This document shows positions 1 to 29,963 of a stretch of 38,439 bases of DNA, one piece after another. Source of the stretch: Apostichopus californicus (Eukaryota > Echinodermata > Holothuroidea > Aspidochirotida > Stichopodidae); NCBI GenBank assembly GCA_020650975.1, contig JAIPMN010016504.1:695-39133 (forward strand), read 5' to 3'. The notes beneath the pieces are model-generated. The model made no database searches and was not told the origin of the DNA. It was given only the letters and a program-made list of their open reading frames with translations. A program made the translations under genes and the position numbers. Each line of letters begins with the position of its first letter. The stretch's first letter is position 1.

Positions 1-494
1 ATGGTGCTACAGACAGGGACGTAGCTAAGGCCTGATGATTGGGGGGGTGTAGTGTCTGAAATTCCAACTGGATGGGTTTTGGAGCAAGAAAATTCCGACT
101 GCTGCCTTGTACCCACCCCCCCCCCCTGTACTACTCGTCAACATTAAAATGTCGAACGTGCGCGTAGCGCGCGGAAATTTTTTTTCGATACATTTGTACA
201 CAGGCCCTCACTTCACAAACTTATTAATCACTCTGGCTAAGCAAGTTAGCAACTGAGTAAAGTTATCTGCTTCTAGGCTACATAGACTACTAACTACAAA
301 AGCTATGTTAATGTAACAAAGGGGAAATTTTTTTTCCAACAAATTTTATTCGACGACATAGTGAATTACCAAAAAATACAAGGCTTTTTACTAGCACGCT
401 TAATATTGTTTTCTTGGCGGGGGGGGCGGGGCTATTTATCACTCACATGAAAAACTTTCAATTGTGCACTTCATTCCAACTGAGCATTTAGAAT

Positions 495-650
495 GAAGTG
501 AACAATTAAACATTTTGCAGAAAAATGTTGAGTTGACGAGATATGATAAGTTGTCAATTAAACATTTTGCAGAAAATGTCCAATTGACGAGATAGGCTAA
601 GATAAGTAATTGTCAATTAAACATTTTCAAAATTTTTTTCAATTGCTCAG
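495..650. repeat. imperfect tandem repeat, about 55-60 bp unit
   Basis: The block CAATTAAACATTTTGCAGAAAA followed by TTGACGAGATA and GATAAG recurs about three times, starting near 502, 556 and 614, with short insertions. The last copy is truncated and runs into an A/T tract. It lies inside the possible inverted-ended element and has no coding potential. Confidence 0.7.
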
Positions 651-1105
651 TTAAAGCAACTGAGCAATCCAACATTTTTCTGATTTTTGATAAGATTTTA
701 TCTTGTTATCTAAACAATTTACTGAAAAATGTCAACTTATGGGGCAAAGTTTTTCTTATTGATGGCACTTTTAAGCTTCCGTAGATTAACATTGAGCGTT
801 TTAATCGTATACCATACAATGTATATCCTGAACTTACTTGAAGCTAGCGAACAGGGTCAACCCAACCAATAGCAAAATTAAAACATAAATTAACCGAATT
901 GAAGCTGGCGAACGTTGTACAGTAGTTCTATTAGAATTTTTTTTTTTTAGAGTATTCAAAATCATACAAAGTTTTGTATGGTGGAGTATAAGGATCGCGA
1001 GATACAATTTCTCAATGTGACAAGGAAAACGTGGTAAATATCACTGATCAAAGGTCAATTTTGACCGAAAATTTTAGGTCAATCACAAATTACAAGAATA
1101 TGTGA

Positions 1106-1183
1106 AAATGAGAGTGAGACAGTCGGAAAATTAGAGTGCGACAGTTGGAAAAATGAGAGTGCGACAGTCGGAAATTCCGACTG
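1106..1183. repeat. 26-bp tandem repeat ending in a short palindrome
   Basis: Three copies of a unit of about 26 bp built on GAGAGTGCGACAGTCGGAAA lie head to tail. The last runs into the perfect 19-base palindrome CAGTCGGAAATTCCGACTG (1165-1183). Near the left end of the window, at about 92-103, the string ATTCCGACTG appears again, which links the two ends of the possible element spanning this region. Confidence 0.6.
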
Positions 1184-1270
1184 TGGCACTGAAATTTTCC
1201 AACTATCGTCAGTTTTACCAAGATTGGGGGGTGAGACACCCCCCACACCCCCCCTCTAGCGACGTCCCTG

Positions 1271-3377
1271 ATTATCAGTTGACATATTTGGAGGAGTTTA
1301 GGTACAAAGCAATCTGAAGTTGATGTAACAAATAGTCCTATGCCTATTGAAGATTTGCTCTGAACTTGTAACATCTTATTGCTCAGTAAACACAAAGATG
1401 ATATGATCTAGCTAGGACTGGTGTTTTAAGTGCTCTCTATGTACAGCAATACACAAGAATGAAGCTGTTAGGTCGGAGCTAGGGTGCGTCGATATTACCG
1501 GTATATGCCGGTAATTTCATTCATACCCATACCGACAGCATTGAAATCTGTCATCAACGAATATATACCGAAAATACCAGGTATATCCAAAACAACCTTG
1601 AATACCCAGTAAAAATAATACCTTATTAATATACCGACCCAGACAGTACACACAAACTTATAAGTTACCGATATTCCTGCTGCTATCCCCATCACTGGAA
1701 CCAGTGTCAACTATCAACAAAGTTACATGCATGATTTATGTCGATTATTTTGTCTTGTTTATTCTTTCTTTGGAAAAAAAGGGATGCAGTTAAGAATGGT
1801 CGCTGGCCAAGCACTACTAAGAATTAAACCAAAAGGCCAAAAGTTTTTGTGAGTCCTTCCAGCATTATATATGAGGACATTTAATGTAAAGTTCTGTGCA
1901 CAAAGTTCTTGTACTCAATTTTAGGTGCATCCACACACCAAGTTTAAATTTTATCCAAGCATTAATTCTGGATAAGTTGCTTTGGTCAAATATTAGGGCA
2001 GATTTGGTTTTGCAATTTTAGCACAGCTCCCTCCCAAAGTTTGCCACACAGTAATGATAGATAAGAAAAGTATGTCTGCCACTTTGCGAGTACCTGTAGA
2101 CTATAATATATCATAGGCAACGTTAGGTTACTAGATTGACCAAATATTACTGGTCAACTTTGCCCGAATCAGCCGGAGCAAAACTGATTTGGCAGTCACT
2201 ACTTTTGTTTATGTGGTCAATGAAATTTGACCAAATGTAGGATGTGATCGGTCCGATTGCTCAAACCTCTCGTCTATGTACATGGAACCTGAAATTCCAG
2301 CTCGCAATTTTCTCACTAAGGAGTAAGGTTAGCCCGATGTAGCTTAGGCTCATCCAGTGTCCTGCCTGTTTCTTGTATAGATAATATCATGTGTGGCAAA
2401 TGTTGTGGACATTTAAGCACGTTCATGATCCACAATCATCACAAGGATTGGGGTTTCAAATCTGCTTCTGATACTGTGTGGGCTTCCATTGTGAAATAAT
2501 AAACTTCTATATAAAACTTTGCTAGTTTAGTACTTTACCTGATCAATCCCCTCCTGTTGGCTGGGTCATCAATGGTACTTAGGCTTTACTTCATATTTAG
2601 GCCTAGATTGGGGCCACGAATTTAAAACATTGTCGCGCATTGGGAACAAATGATGGCCTAACGTTATGTATAACACTGGCAGTGGTATGGAGCTCGAAGA
2701 TTACAGGCGATGTAATTAATGCAACTTAACATTACAGTTGCTTAAAAAATAACAAGAAAACAATTGGTCATCTCAAGTAAAGTAAACTGGCCTCTTACCA
2801 AATCACTTTGTAACCTCGACAATTGGAAATTCTCATCTACCGGCTCTCCCAGTTGGACTCTGCAATATGTACGACAGAGGGAGAGCTGTGTTGTGTCTAC
2901 CTCGTTTAAGTTTGCAGACGTCGCCGACGTCAGCCTTCTCCTGGAAATTGGCCAATAAAAGAAGTTGCTATTTTACTATAACACTTTCAGGCAAACGCTC
3001 GCGTTAAATCAGGAAGGAAACGGGCGGTTACTTATAAGGGATAAGTGGAGGGATACAGTAACCTGTGTATGGGTTCTGAGGGGTGGGGATGGCCCAAGGG
3101 ATTTCATGGAGAGAACCTTTAAAGGCCATACATGGGGAATGGACTTCCACGACCCCATGGGTTCTTTATAAATTCCTTGATTCGCCTCTGGTCCTTCCAT
3201 AAAGCTCTGTTCCCACATCAGCCAGGGAGAACCTGATATCCCCACTCACCCCATCTTTGAAATCCTCTGCATGTCATTGGAGGGGTATTGTTTAAGGGTA
3301 ATGTTGAGGAGTAAGGTTAACGGGTACAACGAAGTGGAAGTTAGATAGGGAGATGTAGGGGAGAAGAACGAGGACGA
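1271..3377. other. intergenic DNA, no gene seen
   Basis: Only short unconvincing reading frames occur. At 1482-1513 there is a transposon-end-like string, TAGGGTGCGTCGAT, followed by TACCGG TATATG CCGGTA (1496-1513, a 6-bp inverted repeat), but I found no partner end. At 2920-2934 there is a near-palindrome GACGTCGCCGACGTC. No exon with recognisable homology was found. Confidence 0.5.
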
Positions 3378-3599
3378 AGCTGTGGTGGGAATTAAAGTTT
3401 TGGTATGGGTAGAGGGAAGGAAGGGTTTTAATTAGCTAATTTGTTACACATTTCAGACATTGGTCTCACTAATTGATGTGTGCATTAAAGCAGCTGTTTG
3501 CATTTGATTGTCAAATTTACCAATTAAGCCCATGGTGCCAACTTGTTTCACAATATGATTCCATGGAATCACACCAAAACTTTAATTCCCACCATAGCT
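3378..3599. mobile_element. MITE-like segment with 27-bp inverted ends
   Basis: The 27 bases at 3378-3404 (AGCTGTGGTGGGAATTAA...) reappear in inverted orientation at 3573-3599 with one mismatch, enclosing about 170 bp of AT-rich DNA without coding potential. The arrangement fits a miniature inverted-repeat element or a foldback remnant. No target duplication was identified, and the perfect palindrome at 3608 begins only 8 bases beyond its right end. Confidence 0.5.
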
Positions 3600-3607
3600 G
3601 AATAATT

Positions 3608-3681
3608 GTTCTCACTCCTACCGTTCTTTAGGTGAAAATGTGTGCACACATTTTCACCTAAAGAACGGTAGGAGTGAGAAC
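3608..3681. repeat. perfect 74-bp palindrome without spacer
   Basis: The 37 bases at 3608-3644, beginning GTTCTCACTCCTACCG and ending ATGTGTG, are followed at once by their exact reverse complement (3645-3681). Arms match 37 of 37 and the symmetry centre is between 3644 and 3645 (TGTG/CACA). Outside the arms the similarity continues weakly (GAATAATT on the left, TTATTCATT on the right). It can form a hairpin or cruciform. It is not coding. Confidence 0.97.
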
Positions 3682-4067
3682 TTATTCATTTAAATTTATC
3701 ATTTCTATTCCATGCTATACAGCTGTCCAAAGGCCTCTCCTTACATTAGCAGGAATGGTATTATTCATCTACTTGGAAATGACCTACAAGCATTTTCATA
3801 TCCAAGAGAACTGAAAACTTCTAAAATATCAACTCAAAAGCTGCATTAAGAGGGAGTATGTGTCATTTGTGGAATAGGATGGTCCAGGTAATTATTATAC
3901 CATTACGCTTTGCTCATTTCTCACAATATGCTGGTCTTTATTTGGGATGATAACGTCTCATCATATTATTCTCTTAATTCCATAAAAATTGCTCCCACCT
4001 CACCCCATTATCAGTCAGGGAAATGTTCATCCAGGGGGTGTGAATAGGTTCACTAAGCCCCCTCCCC

Positions 4068-4150
4068 AGTGGCGGAGCGTCCATACAGTCAGGGGGGCGA
4101 ATGCCCCCCCTGACGGACTCAAATGGACTGCTGGCGCCCTTTTCAGCTTT
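4068..4150. mobile_element. transposon-end-like fragment with G/C hairpin
   Basis: The string CAGTGGCGGAGCGTCC (4070-4085), followed by the hairpin GTCAGGGGGGC (4088-4098) / GCCCCCCCTGAC (4103-4114), resembles the ends of repeated elements common in marine invertebrate genomes. Only one end is visible here and no partner was found, so this is a low-confidence remnant. Confidence 0.3.
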
Positions 4151-6570
4151 TTACCACTTTTTACTTATTTGCGATTATTGACTTTTTTATTGCGCTCTCA
4201 TCTACCTGTTGACATTTGTCACATTTTCTTGCTGTAATTTTCTGACAAAATGCTCTAACAGCTATTTATTCTTCGTTTATCTGCAAATTAGCAAGGCCCG
4301 GAAAGGGTCATTTCCGGCGATCTAGGGAGTATCTTTACTCAAAAACTGAACTACATGTGATTGGCTTCTACGATCCCAGGGCCACACCCCCACTTTAAAA
4401 AAATCTTTGAACTGCATGTATAGCCCTTCCTAAAGGTTCATGTCCCTATCTGAATCAGATGGGGGATTTAAAAATCCCCCCCCCCACTCCCCCCTCCCTC
4501 TCTCCTTCCTCCACTATCACCATTTCATTTCTGTGCAAATCACAGGGAGGAGTAGCCACCTGATTGAAACCGCATGTATTGAGAGGTATCCAATAAATGT
4601 GTATGAAATATACAGCAATACATAACCACTGTATGACAAATTATTACTGTACATGTCGCTGTAGTTGATTGAATCGTATGTGTCTGCCACTCAGTAATAA
4701 TTAGAAACCCATTATATATTAAATGGCTGCATCAAAGACATCAGAACACAGGGAATCATTTCTAGCGTTCAAACTTTGTGTACATAGCATTTGTGAGGCT
4801 CTGAATTTGGTCTCTTATAAAGTCCTATGGTTCCTATGTACAAAACTGCTATGCATCTTTGGACTCGTATAGCAATTTATAGCATTTTGCGATGTGATAA
4901 AATGAGCAAAGTCATACAAAAGGCAAAGTCTTACTGGCAGCTAGCTAATTAGCTACAGCTTGGAATGACTCAGCATTTCATGAAGACGACATTTTTATTC
5001 ATTATTAATACTCATTATTTCAAAACACTTCTGTCTGATAACAATGTGGAATGACTAGTAATGCATTTGGTTTGGATCTGGCCCAGATGAAATCATATTA
5101 TATATGGATATCACATTCTTTCAGGTTGTTGATAATGCTATTGCAACATTGGGAAGAAATAATGTAAATAAATATGTGTACATGGAAACTCGATCTGAAA
5201 ATACAAAACAATGGATATTGTGTTGTACATTGGCAATTGTTATATTTAATCCTGTACAGCTGCCAAACTTAGAAAAGCGATATTCACAGAGATAACACAC
5301 CTTCTTACAAGCCACTTTCACTAACAGCTATCTTCAGTTTTTCCAAATTCCACGAATGTGAGTATCTGAAGGATTCTTGTAACCTTCACTATTATTAGTA
5401 GTCTATTTGATAGAGATAAATGTCATAAACAACTTCCCCAAATAGCTATTATAAAGAAGAATGTTATTCCATTTAGGAGATTTCACAGATTTCATGTTCT
5501 GTCACCACACACGGCTAAAGACTTGATCAAGTCTAAATATGACATCATCGAGCCACATGTGCTTCATTTATCTTATGTGTTTCTTCATTGACCAAGTGAT
5601 GGCAGTGTTAACACTGTGTTAACACTGTGTTAACACTGTGACAGTGTTAACACTGTTAACAGTTGACTTTACAGTGGAGTTTCAGATCCTAGTGGCACTA
5701 TGACATCAACAAATTGACAAAATGACAGCTCTCAGACACAACATTTAGACTAGTATATCTCCTAATTGGAACAAGGTTGTTCTTAGCTATTTGGGTGAGT
5801 TGTTCTTGAAAAAGATCTCTGTCCTATAAGCTAGAGATGACGGTTGGATTGAAGTCTCATTTTAACCTGCAACATCTTAAATAACAGCTTCCTGTACAAG
5901 GAAACATTGTCAGGCTCCTGCCTGATAATTATAACTCACAAGCTACAACATCCTCTTCAGGAAGTGTAACAACCTCTTCCTCTATAAGACAAGGAGTAAA
6001 AGGGAAGAATGAGTTGATTATTCCATGACATGTTCCTTAAATCTTCTTGCCTTGCAACTGTCTTCCAAACTCAACTCATCACATCTCTGCTGCCTGTAGG
6101 TTTTCAACATTTTAAAGTTTTGTGACCATCAAATCCAAACTTTTACTGCATTGACATTTAAAAAAATATTCACTTGTTATTGAGTTATTAGATATATGCA
6201 TCTTCGACAAACAAACTGATCAACTTTTACCATCGTGATTCGACTCTTGACATCAGTTATACTAGTAGCTATTACTTCTGCCAGTATTTCCACAACAACA
6301 ACAATTTCACTTCTTTTACATTTATCAGTGCAATGTCCTTCTTTGCTGATGCTGGCATGTACTCTGCCAACATGTTCACACTTAAAGTTGACAAACTTGG
6401 TAGCCAGCCGTGCAGTACTATCATGCCAATGTCTGGTTTCTTCTTCCCACATTGCCCACAGTTACAATCTGTTCATGACAAAGCTATTAATCAATCCGCG
6501 ACGGGAATAGGTCTTTAAATCAAGACAGCAAGCTCGTTTACTACCCACGGGCTAGTACTACACAGAGCTG
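4151..6570. other. intergenic DNA downstream of DHX16, no gene seen
   Basis: Apart from a C-rich run at about 4478-4500 and the GTTAAC-rich repeat listed separately, this stretch is ordinary AT-rich DNA with short chance reading frames on both strands. I found no splice-bounded exon resembling a known protein. Confidence 0.5.
5603..5661. repeat. short tandem/inverted repeat of GTTAACAC units
   Basis: About five copies of an 11-bp unit (TGTGTTAACAC) appear in a row, then run into a shifted inverted copy (ACAGTGTTAACACTG). Because GTTAAC is itself a palindrome, the tract can fold in several registers. It lies about 1 kb downstream of the DHX16 stop codon. Confidence 0.85.
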
Positions 6571-6576
6571 TTTAAT
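6571..6576 (-). terminator. candidate DHX16 poly(A) signal (ATTAAA)
   Basis: On the minus strand ATTAAA occurs about 85 nt after the DHX16 stop codon. It is the second most common animal poly(A) hexamer. The next canonical AATAAA on this strand that I found is far away, near 4993. Use of either site cannot be decided from sequence alone. Confidence 0.3.
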
Positions 6577-6659
6577 AATAGAATCCCAAAAGGATGTAGA
6601 TGCATCTTAAAGTGGGCTTTAAAATGAAGATTGCAAGATCCCATTCTTGCAGTCTCTCT

Positions 6660-25888
<19,229 letters not shown>

Positions 25889-26618
25889 GATGCTTGAGTT
25901 CAGGCAATGAAAACTGGAATCTGAGACTAGAGAGATAAAGAGACCAGCTAGCTAGAAGTTACATTGTAGAAATTATGTAACCAATTGCAGAGATGCAAAG
26001 CATAACACATATATGATGTAGGGCTAGGCTCATTTGTGTTTGACAGACTAGTAAGAGTAGATACAAACAAATATAGAAACTTTATTCCTTTATCGGAAAT
26101 TAAACTTTCGTAAGATCATTCATGTGCATCGTTAACTTTGAGTTGGTTTCTATGGCAATGGTACTAAAAAGGAAGAAAGCGCTCTTCTGTCTTGTTTTAA
26201 ATTATATATTTTTTGTAGGCAATCGTATCACATAGGCCTAGGGTTTGTACCCTTTTCGCGAAAAAACGAATGCCTTGTGTTTATGGTTTAACGTTTTTCA
26301 CTAAAAAAAATATAAAAAATGGATACTTTACTTTGATATCTAATTTTCCTTAACTACCAAGTATGTATTGTAATTAAAGTTAATTTCAAATTCGTTAAAC
26401 AAATCTGAAAGTCTTACGAGGTACTGTTACCTGCGAAGTGCGATACCGATGCGTCGCAGAGACGTCGTATATGGTGTTGAATTGCGGCGTGAGTTTGAAT
26501 GACTTCAAATCGATCTAAGGGCATGTTAGAAACTCCGCGCATTGTAAACAAAACAGATGAATCTAACGAAACAGGATCTGGCGCTACTGGAAGTCAAATC
26601 AATCATCAAAGCGGCAAA
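25889..26618. promoter_or_regulatory. probable bidirectional promoter of DHX16 and SSNA1
   Basis: The two genes point away from each other with start codons 730 bp apart, leaving room only for two 5' UTRs and a shared promoter. A local CpG cluster lies at about 26415-26540 (GCGAAGTGCGATACCGATGC region) in otherwise CpG-poor, AT-rich DNA. I see no well-placed TATA box for either gene. Shared regulation is an inference from geometry. Confidence 0.55.
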
Positions 26619-26673
26619 ATGTTTCAACAACAGGGCGCTGCGTTGCAGAGCTACAACAATGAACTGATAAAAT
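26619..26673 (+). CDS. SSNA1: SSNA1 exon 1
   Basis: Encodes MFQQQGAALQSYNNELIK plus one base of the following Cys codon; donor AAAAT/gtaagg. ATG context has A at -3. Confidence 0.92.
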
Positions 26674-28825
26674 GTAAGGGATCTTTCACAACTGGTTTTG
26701 GTTTATAGTCGAAAGACCAAGGCTATTTTGAATTTCAATTGTTCATGTCAAACGTACTTTTTCAGATAAGCCTAGGGGCCTAGTCTCACTAAGGCCTAAA
26801 CAGTTAGGCCTAAGTTACCACAGGCGCTCCCAAAGTATGTATTCATAGTCGCATCTGTTCGGCCAGCAGCCGACTGGATAAGAGAATCTGTCCTGCACCA
26901 TCCATACGGCTGCCAGGAATGTTTCAAGTTATGCCCCCTGCAGTCGGATGAATAAGAAGTAGACCTAACGTAGGGCCTATAGCCTACTGCCCTATTATTC
27001 GTCCAGCTTAGTTACAGGCAATTAACATCCAGACTAGTAGCATGGACACTTCGAAGTTCGGACACCTAAGCCTTAAAACACCCCAAAACTATATCATCTG
27101 GTATAAATCACCTGAAAATATACTTGATATGGTGGGAGAAGTGTGTTATATTACGATACACTGCCAAACTTTCTTTCCTGCAAACTGTTTTCACGTTGTA
27201 TTCCAAGAAGTTTCCTTGTGATTGTGGAACTGGTATTTCTTTGCTAGAGTATTGCGAAGTTCGGACACCCAGTCCCACAGTGTGGCGCTGGTGATAAAAT
27301 TGGTGGCGCAGTTGCTCTTTCAGTAATTATAACAGACTTCATAGATCTCCGTCATTTTACTGACAAATATGTAAGTACTTACTTGCACACGGGTCATTTT
27401 GGAGAGAAAATAACTGTAGCTTTGTAGTTTATCGTGAAATTGGCTGTTGCTTAAGATTGTCATGGTGAAATTGTGTATTTCTTAGGGGTGTCCGAACTTT
27501 GCAGTGTTCCGAACTTCGCATTACTGACTATAGTAGTAACGTAGGCATATGTCTTGTGTGGGAATGCATTTGTTCCTAATATACATGAACATAGCTTTAA
27601 CTACCTGTGTATCGGCCATACAATTAACATAAATGAAATCACTAACCCATATAGCCCATCTCACTGTACAGAAACCTCTGTGCCTATTTATGTTTCATGT
27701 TCACAATTTTCGGCAAGGGTAGGGTGATACTGCCTTTACACTTACGTTATTGACCTAAAAAGTACTTTAAATCCAATGAAAGAGATACCTGCTTCTAATT
27801 TGTCCAGTTGTATATCTAGAGGTCTTCTAACATTTAATTTGATTTAGTCAGATGTTATTGCCTTGCAATATTTCAGTAAATTTCATGAAAGTTTATATCG
27901 CATTGTTTATTCGTTGGTATATCGTGACAGGCATCGATGAACTTTGTGCAAAGAGAGATGATCTACAGAAGCAGATTAAAGATGAAGATGAAGAAAAGAA
28001 CAAGATTCAGAATGATATCCAAATATTGACCGAGAAGCTAGCTAAGATCAATGAGAGCTTAGCAAAGAAGATAGCAACAAGAAATGATTATGACAAAACG
28101 ATATCAGAGACCGAGGCTGCATATGTTAAGGTAACTTTCAGTATATGCAGTCACTCACCTTTATTATTTGAACAAGCATCTGAACAAGAAGTTGATTATA
28201 AGCAATCCCCAATGAACATATTCATAATATCACTATCAAATTCGCTATATATATATTATTTTCCAGCTGCCAATGTAATGTTCAAGACATTTTAACATTG
28301 CATTATAAAATTTGATGGGAAGTGGTGCAAAGAGCCTTAATTCTGTAGTGCCTATAATTGTCCATAGTTTTAAATATCTTCACCTTGTTGATCTGAGAGA
28401 AATATTATTTAAGTTTTATGTATAGCTACATTAAATTACTTTGATTCGAATGGTGTTTACTTCATTCTTCTATCTACGCTATAGAAACGACAGTATATCT
28501 ATCATATTTCAACAGTTTGCCTGTGAAGATCCTGCTATTATCAAATGGTCATGCCCTCTAAATTTTTATTTATATATTCATGATTAAAGACATATTTCTG
28601 TAAGGAATTATGTGTAAATGTCATAAATGAAGAGAAATTAACTTGCATCTTGTTTGTTGTGTGTTTTAGCTTGATGAATAAAGATTGTATATATATTGTC
28701 TTTATCCTTTTCTTTTTCTTCAGATAATTGATAGCTCACATACCTTGCTCAACACTCTACATAAAGAAGCCAGTGTATTAAAGGACAAAGGAGTTCCAGG
28801 ATTTAGCAATGTACAAACATCTTGA
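26619..28825 (+). CDS. SSNA1: SSNA1 (Sjoegren syndrome nuclear autoantigen 1 / NA14), complete, 3 exons
   Basis: Small coiled-coil protein that self-assembles into fibres and acts at centrosomes, basal bodies and axon branch points, where it promotes microtubule nucleation and branching. Exons 26619-26673, 27931-28130 and 28724-28825 join in matching phases to 357 nt, 118 residues; the human protein has about 119. Nearly the whole chain (about 8-100) is heptad-rich helix. Colinear identity to human SSNA1 is high: QQGAALQSYNNELIKC, then DELCAKRDDLQKQI, LTEKLAKINESLAKKIATRN, ISETEAAYVK and SSHTLL. The C-terminal tail is lineage-specific. The start is chosen because family members begin just before QQGAALQ, but the frame stays open upstream to an ATG at 26499, which would add 40 residues. 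Confidence 0.96.
27051..27523. mobile_element. cluster of GAAGTTCGGACACC inverted repeats in SSNA1 intron 1, possible MITE
   Basis: The word CGAAGTTCGGACACC occurs at 27052-27066 and 27255-27269. Inverted forms occur at 27486-27497 (GGTGTCCGAACTT) and 27508-27520 (TTCCGAACTTCGC). The pair 27254 / 27520 is bounded by TA on both sides, which would suit a small Tc1/mariner-type inverted-repeat element of about 270 bp, with an extra half-copy on the left. No transposase frame is present. Confidence 0.45.
27931..28130 (+). CDS. SSNA1: SSNA1 exon 2
   Basis: Acceptor gtgacag. Two bases complete the Cys codon, then 66 codons of continuous coiled coil ending AAYVK; donor GTTAAG/gtaact. Confidence 0.96.
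28724..28825 (+). CDS. SSNA1: SSNA1 exon 3 (stop)
   Basis: Strong acceptor (ctttttcttcag). 33 codons from IIDSSHTLLNTLHKEAS to the TGA. The human counterpart begins ILESSQTLLSVLKREA. Confidence 0.95.
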   Translation: MIDSSHTLLNTLHKEASVLKDKGVPGFSNVQTS

Positions 28826-29963
28826 TAAAGCGTCATTTGTATACGATCATCATTTTATGACATTCCCAGGTTTCCCAAGTTGGTCGTTGATGAATCAAAG
28901 CCATAACTTTTTAAAATGAAGTGCCTCGGGGAATTGTGCCTTTTCATGGGTTGACAATTTTAATAAGCCGACCGTTTGCATTTAGATTTGAAAACACAGA
29001 TCCACTTTAAATCACTGCTGTTTGTGTCTTTATGTGACTAGGGATTGCTAAGCAGATACATGTCATATTAGGGTTATTTCTTGTACTATAGAGTACATTG
29101 ATTTTGTATTGGAGTGGGGGGGGTGACAAACACTGGGGAGGGGACAGGAAGGGGGGTTCGCTTTATTAGGTTGAACAAGTTCTGTTTCAGTATTGAACTG
29201 TTCCAGTATTGAAGGGGTGATACTTATCACTTGAGTGAAAAATTGTTGAATTCACTGTACATTTGTGTTTTTCTATATTTCCATTAATTTTCAATCATTC
29301 TAGTTACCGCTGCTGAGCATGTCTTTAGAGTCACCCTTTGAGGACCTTGAAAGAAAATGTTATTAAGACTGGCTGTGTTGAGTGTACCTGCAGTCAGATA
29401 CTATGTCACATATTAGTACACGTGATAAAGAGAATGTAACTTCATAGTTTAATAACATTGTATTTCTGCAGTTGAGATGAAGCTATAAAGTATCCATGTA
29501 ATATGTGGTTACTGCACTCTACCGGTTTTCTCCCAAGTTTTATGATTTTGAAGGATGCAGTGCCGTCTGAAGATTTAAAAGTCTATTGGTACAAAATATT
29601 TGAGTACAAGATGTAAACCACTAAAAAATGTTGGTTTATATTCTACTTTGTACCTGACAACCCTCATCTTCATCAGTGTGGCCCAATAATTCCTCATGCT
29701 TTTTCGGTGAAATTACAACCCACTGTGTTGCTACATTAATATGCCATTTCTTTCAAATATTGTAAAAGCATAGTTTTAACAAAGCAAAACATGTTTGTTC
29801 ATTTGGTTTTGTTCATTTGGCAAATAGAATATTCACATTTTCTTACTGTTTATCACTTGTCATAGCTGTAAATATTAATCATAGAGCTATTTATGCATAT
29901 AGCAGAGAACCAGAGCCAATTGATAAAACTGCTTGTCAAAATATAAACCAGAGAATGAATAAA
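28826..29963 (+). other. probable SSNA1 3' UTR
   Basis: Non-coding sequence after the SSNA1 stop. The first canonical AATAAA I see on the plus strand after the stop is at 29958-29963, implying a 3' UTR of about 1.1 kb. Includes a G-rich stretch at 29115-29156. Without transcripts the end point is only a guess. Confidence 0.4.
29958..29963 (+). terminator. candidate SSNA1 poly(A) signal (AATAAA)
   Basis: AATAAA followed by an A/T-rich stretch. Further AATAAA copies lie at about 30168 and 30323, so alternative ends are possible. Confidence 0.35.

Larger units (their letters stand above)
14..1270. mobile_element. possible non-autonomous element with inverted ends
   Basis: The left end reads CAGGGACGTAGCTA (14-27) and the right end, read on the minus strand, CAGGGACGTCGCTA (1257-1270): 13 of 14 match. 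Inside both ends follow G-rich tracts and a related GAAATTCCAACTG / TTGGAAAATTTCAG motif in the same order, so the inverted similarity goes beyond the tips. No long reading frame or transposase motif is present. I could not see a matching target duplication in the flanks (only 13 bases exist on the left). A single element is an inference; the two ends could belong to two fragments. Confidence 0.4.

Noticed and set aside
1495..1710. TACCGG-containing transposon end
   Set aside because: Only one putative end with a short internal inverted repeat was found; no partner end or target duplication, so it is mentioned only within the intergenic entry.
6177..6510. Overlapping 91-residue frames on both strands downstream of DHX16
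   Set aside because: Two antiparallel frames of equal length, neither bounded by splice sites nor similar to a known family; chance is the simpler explanation.
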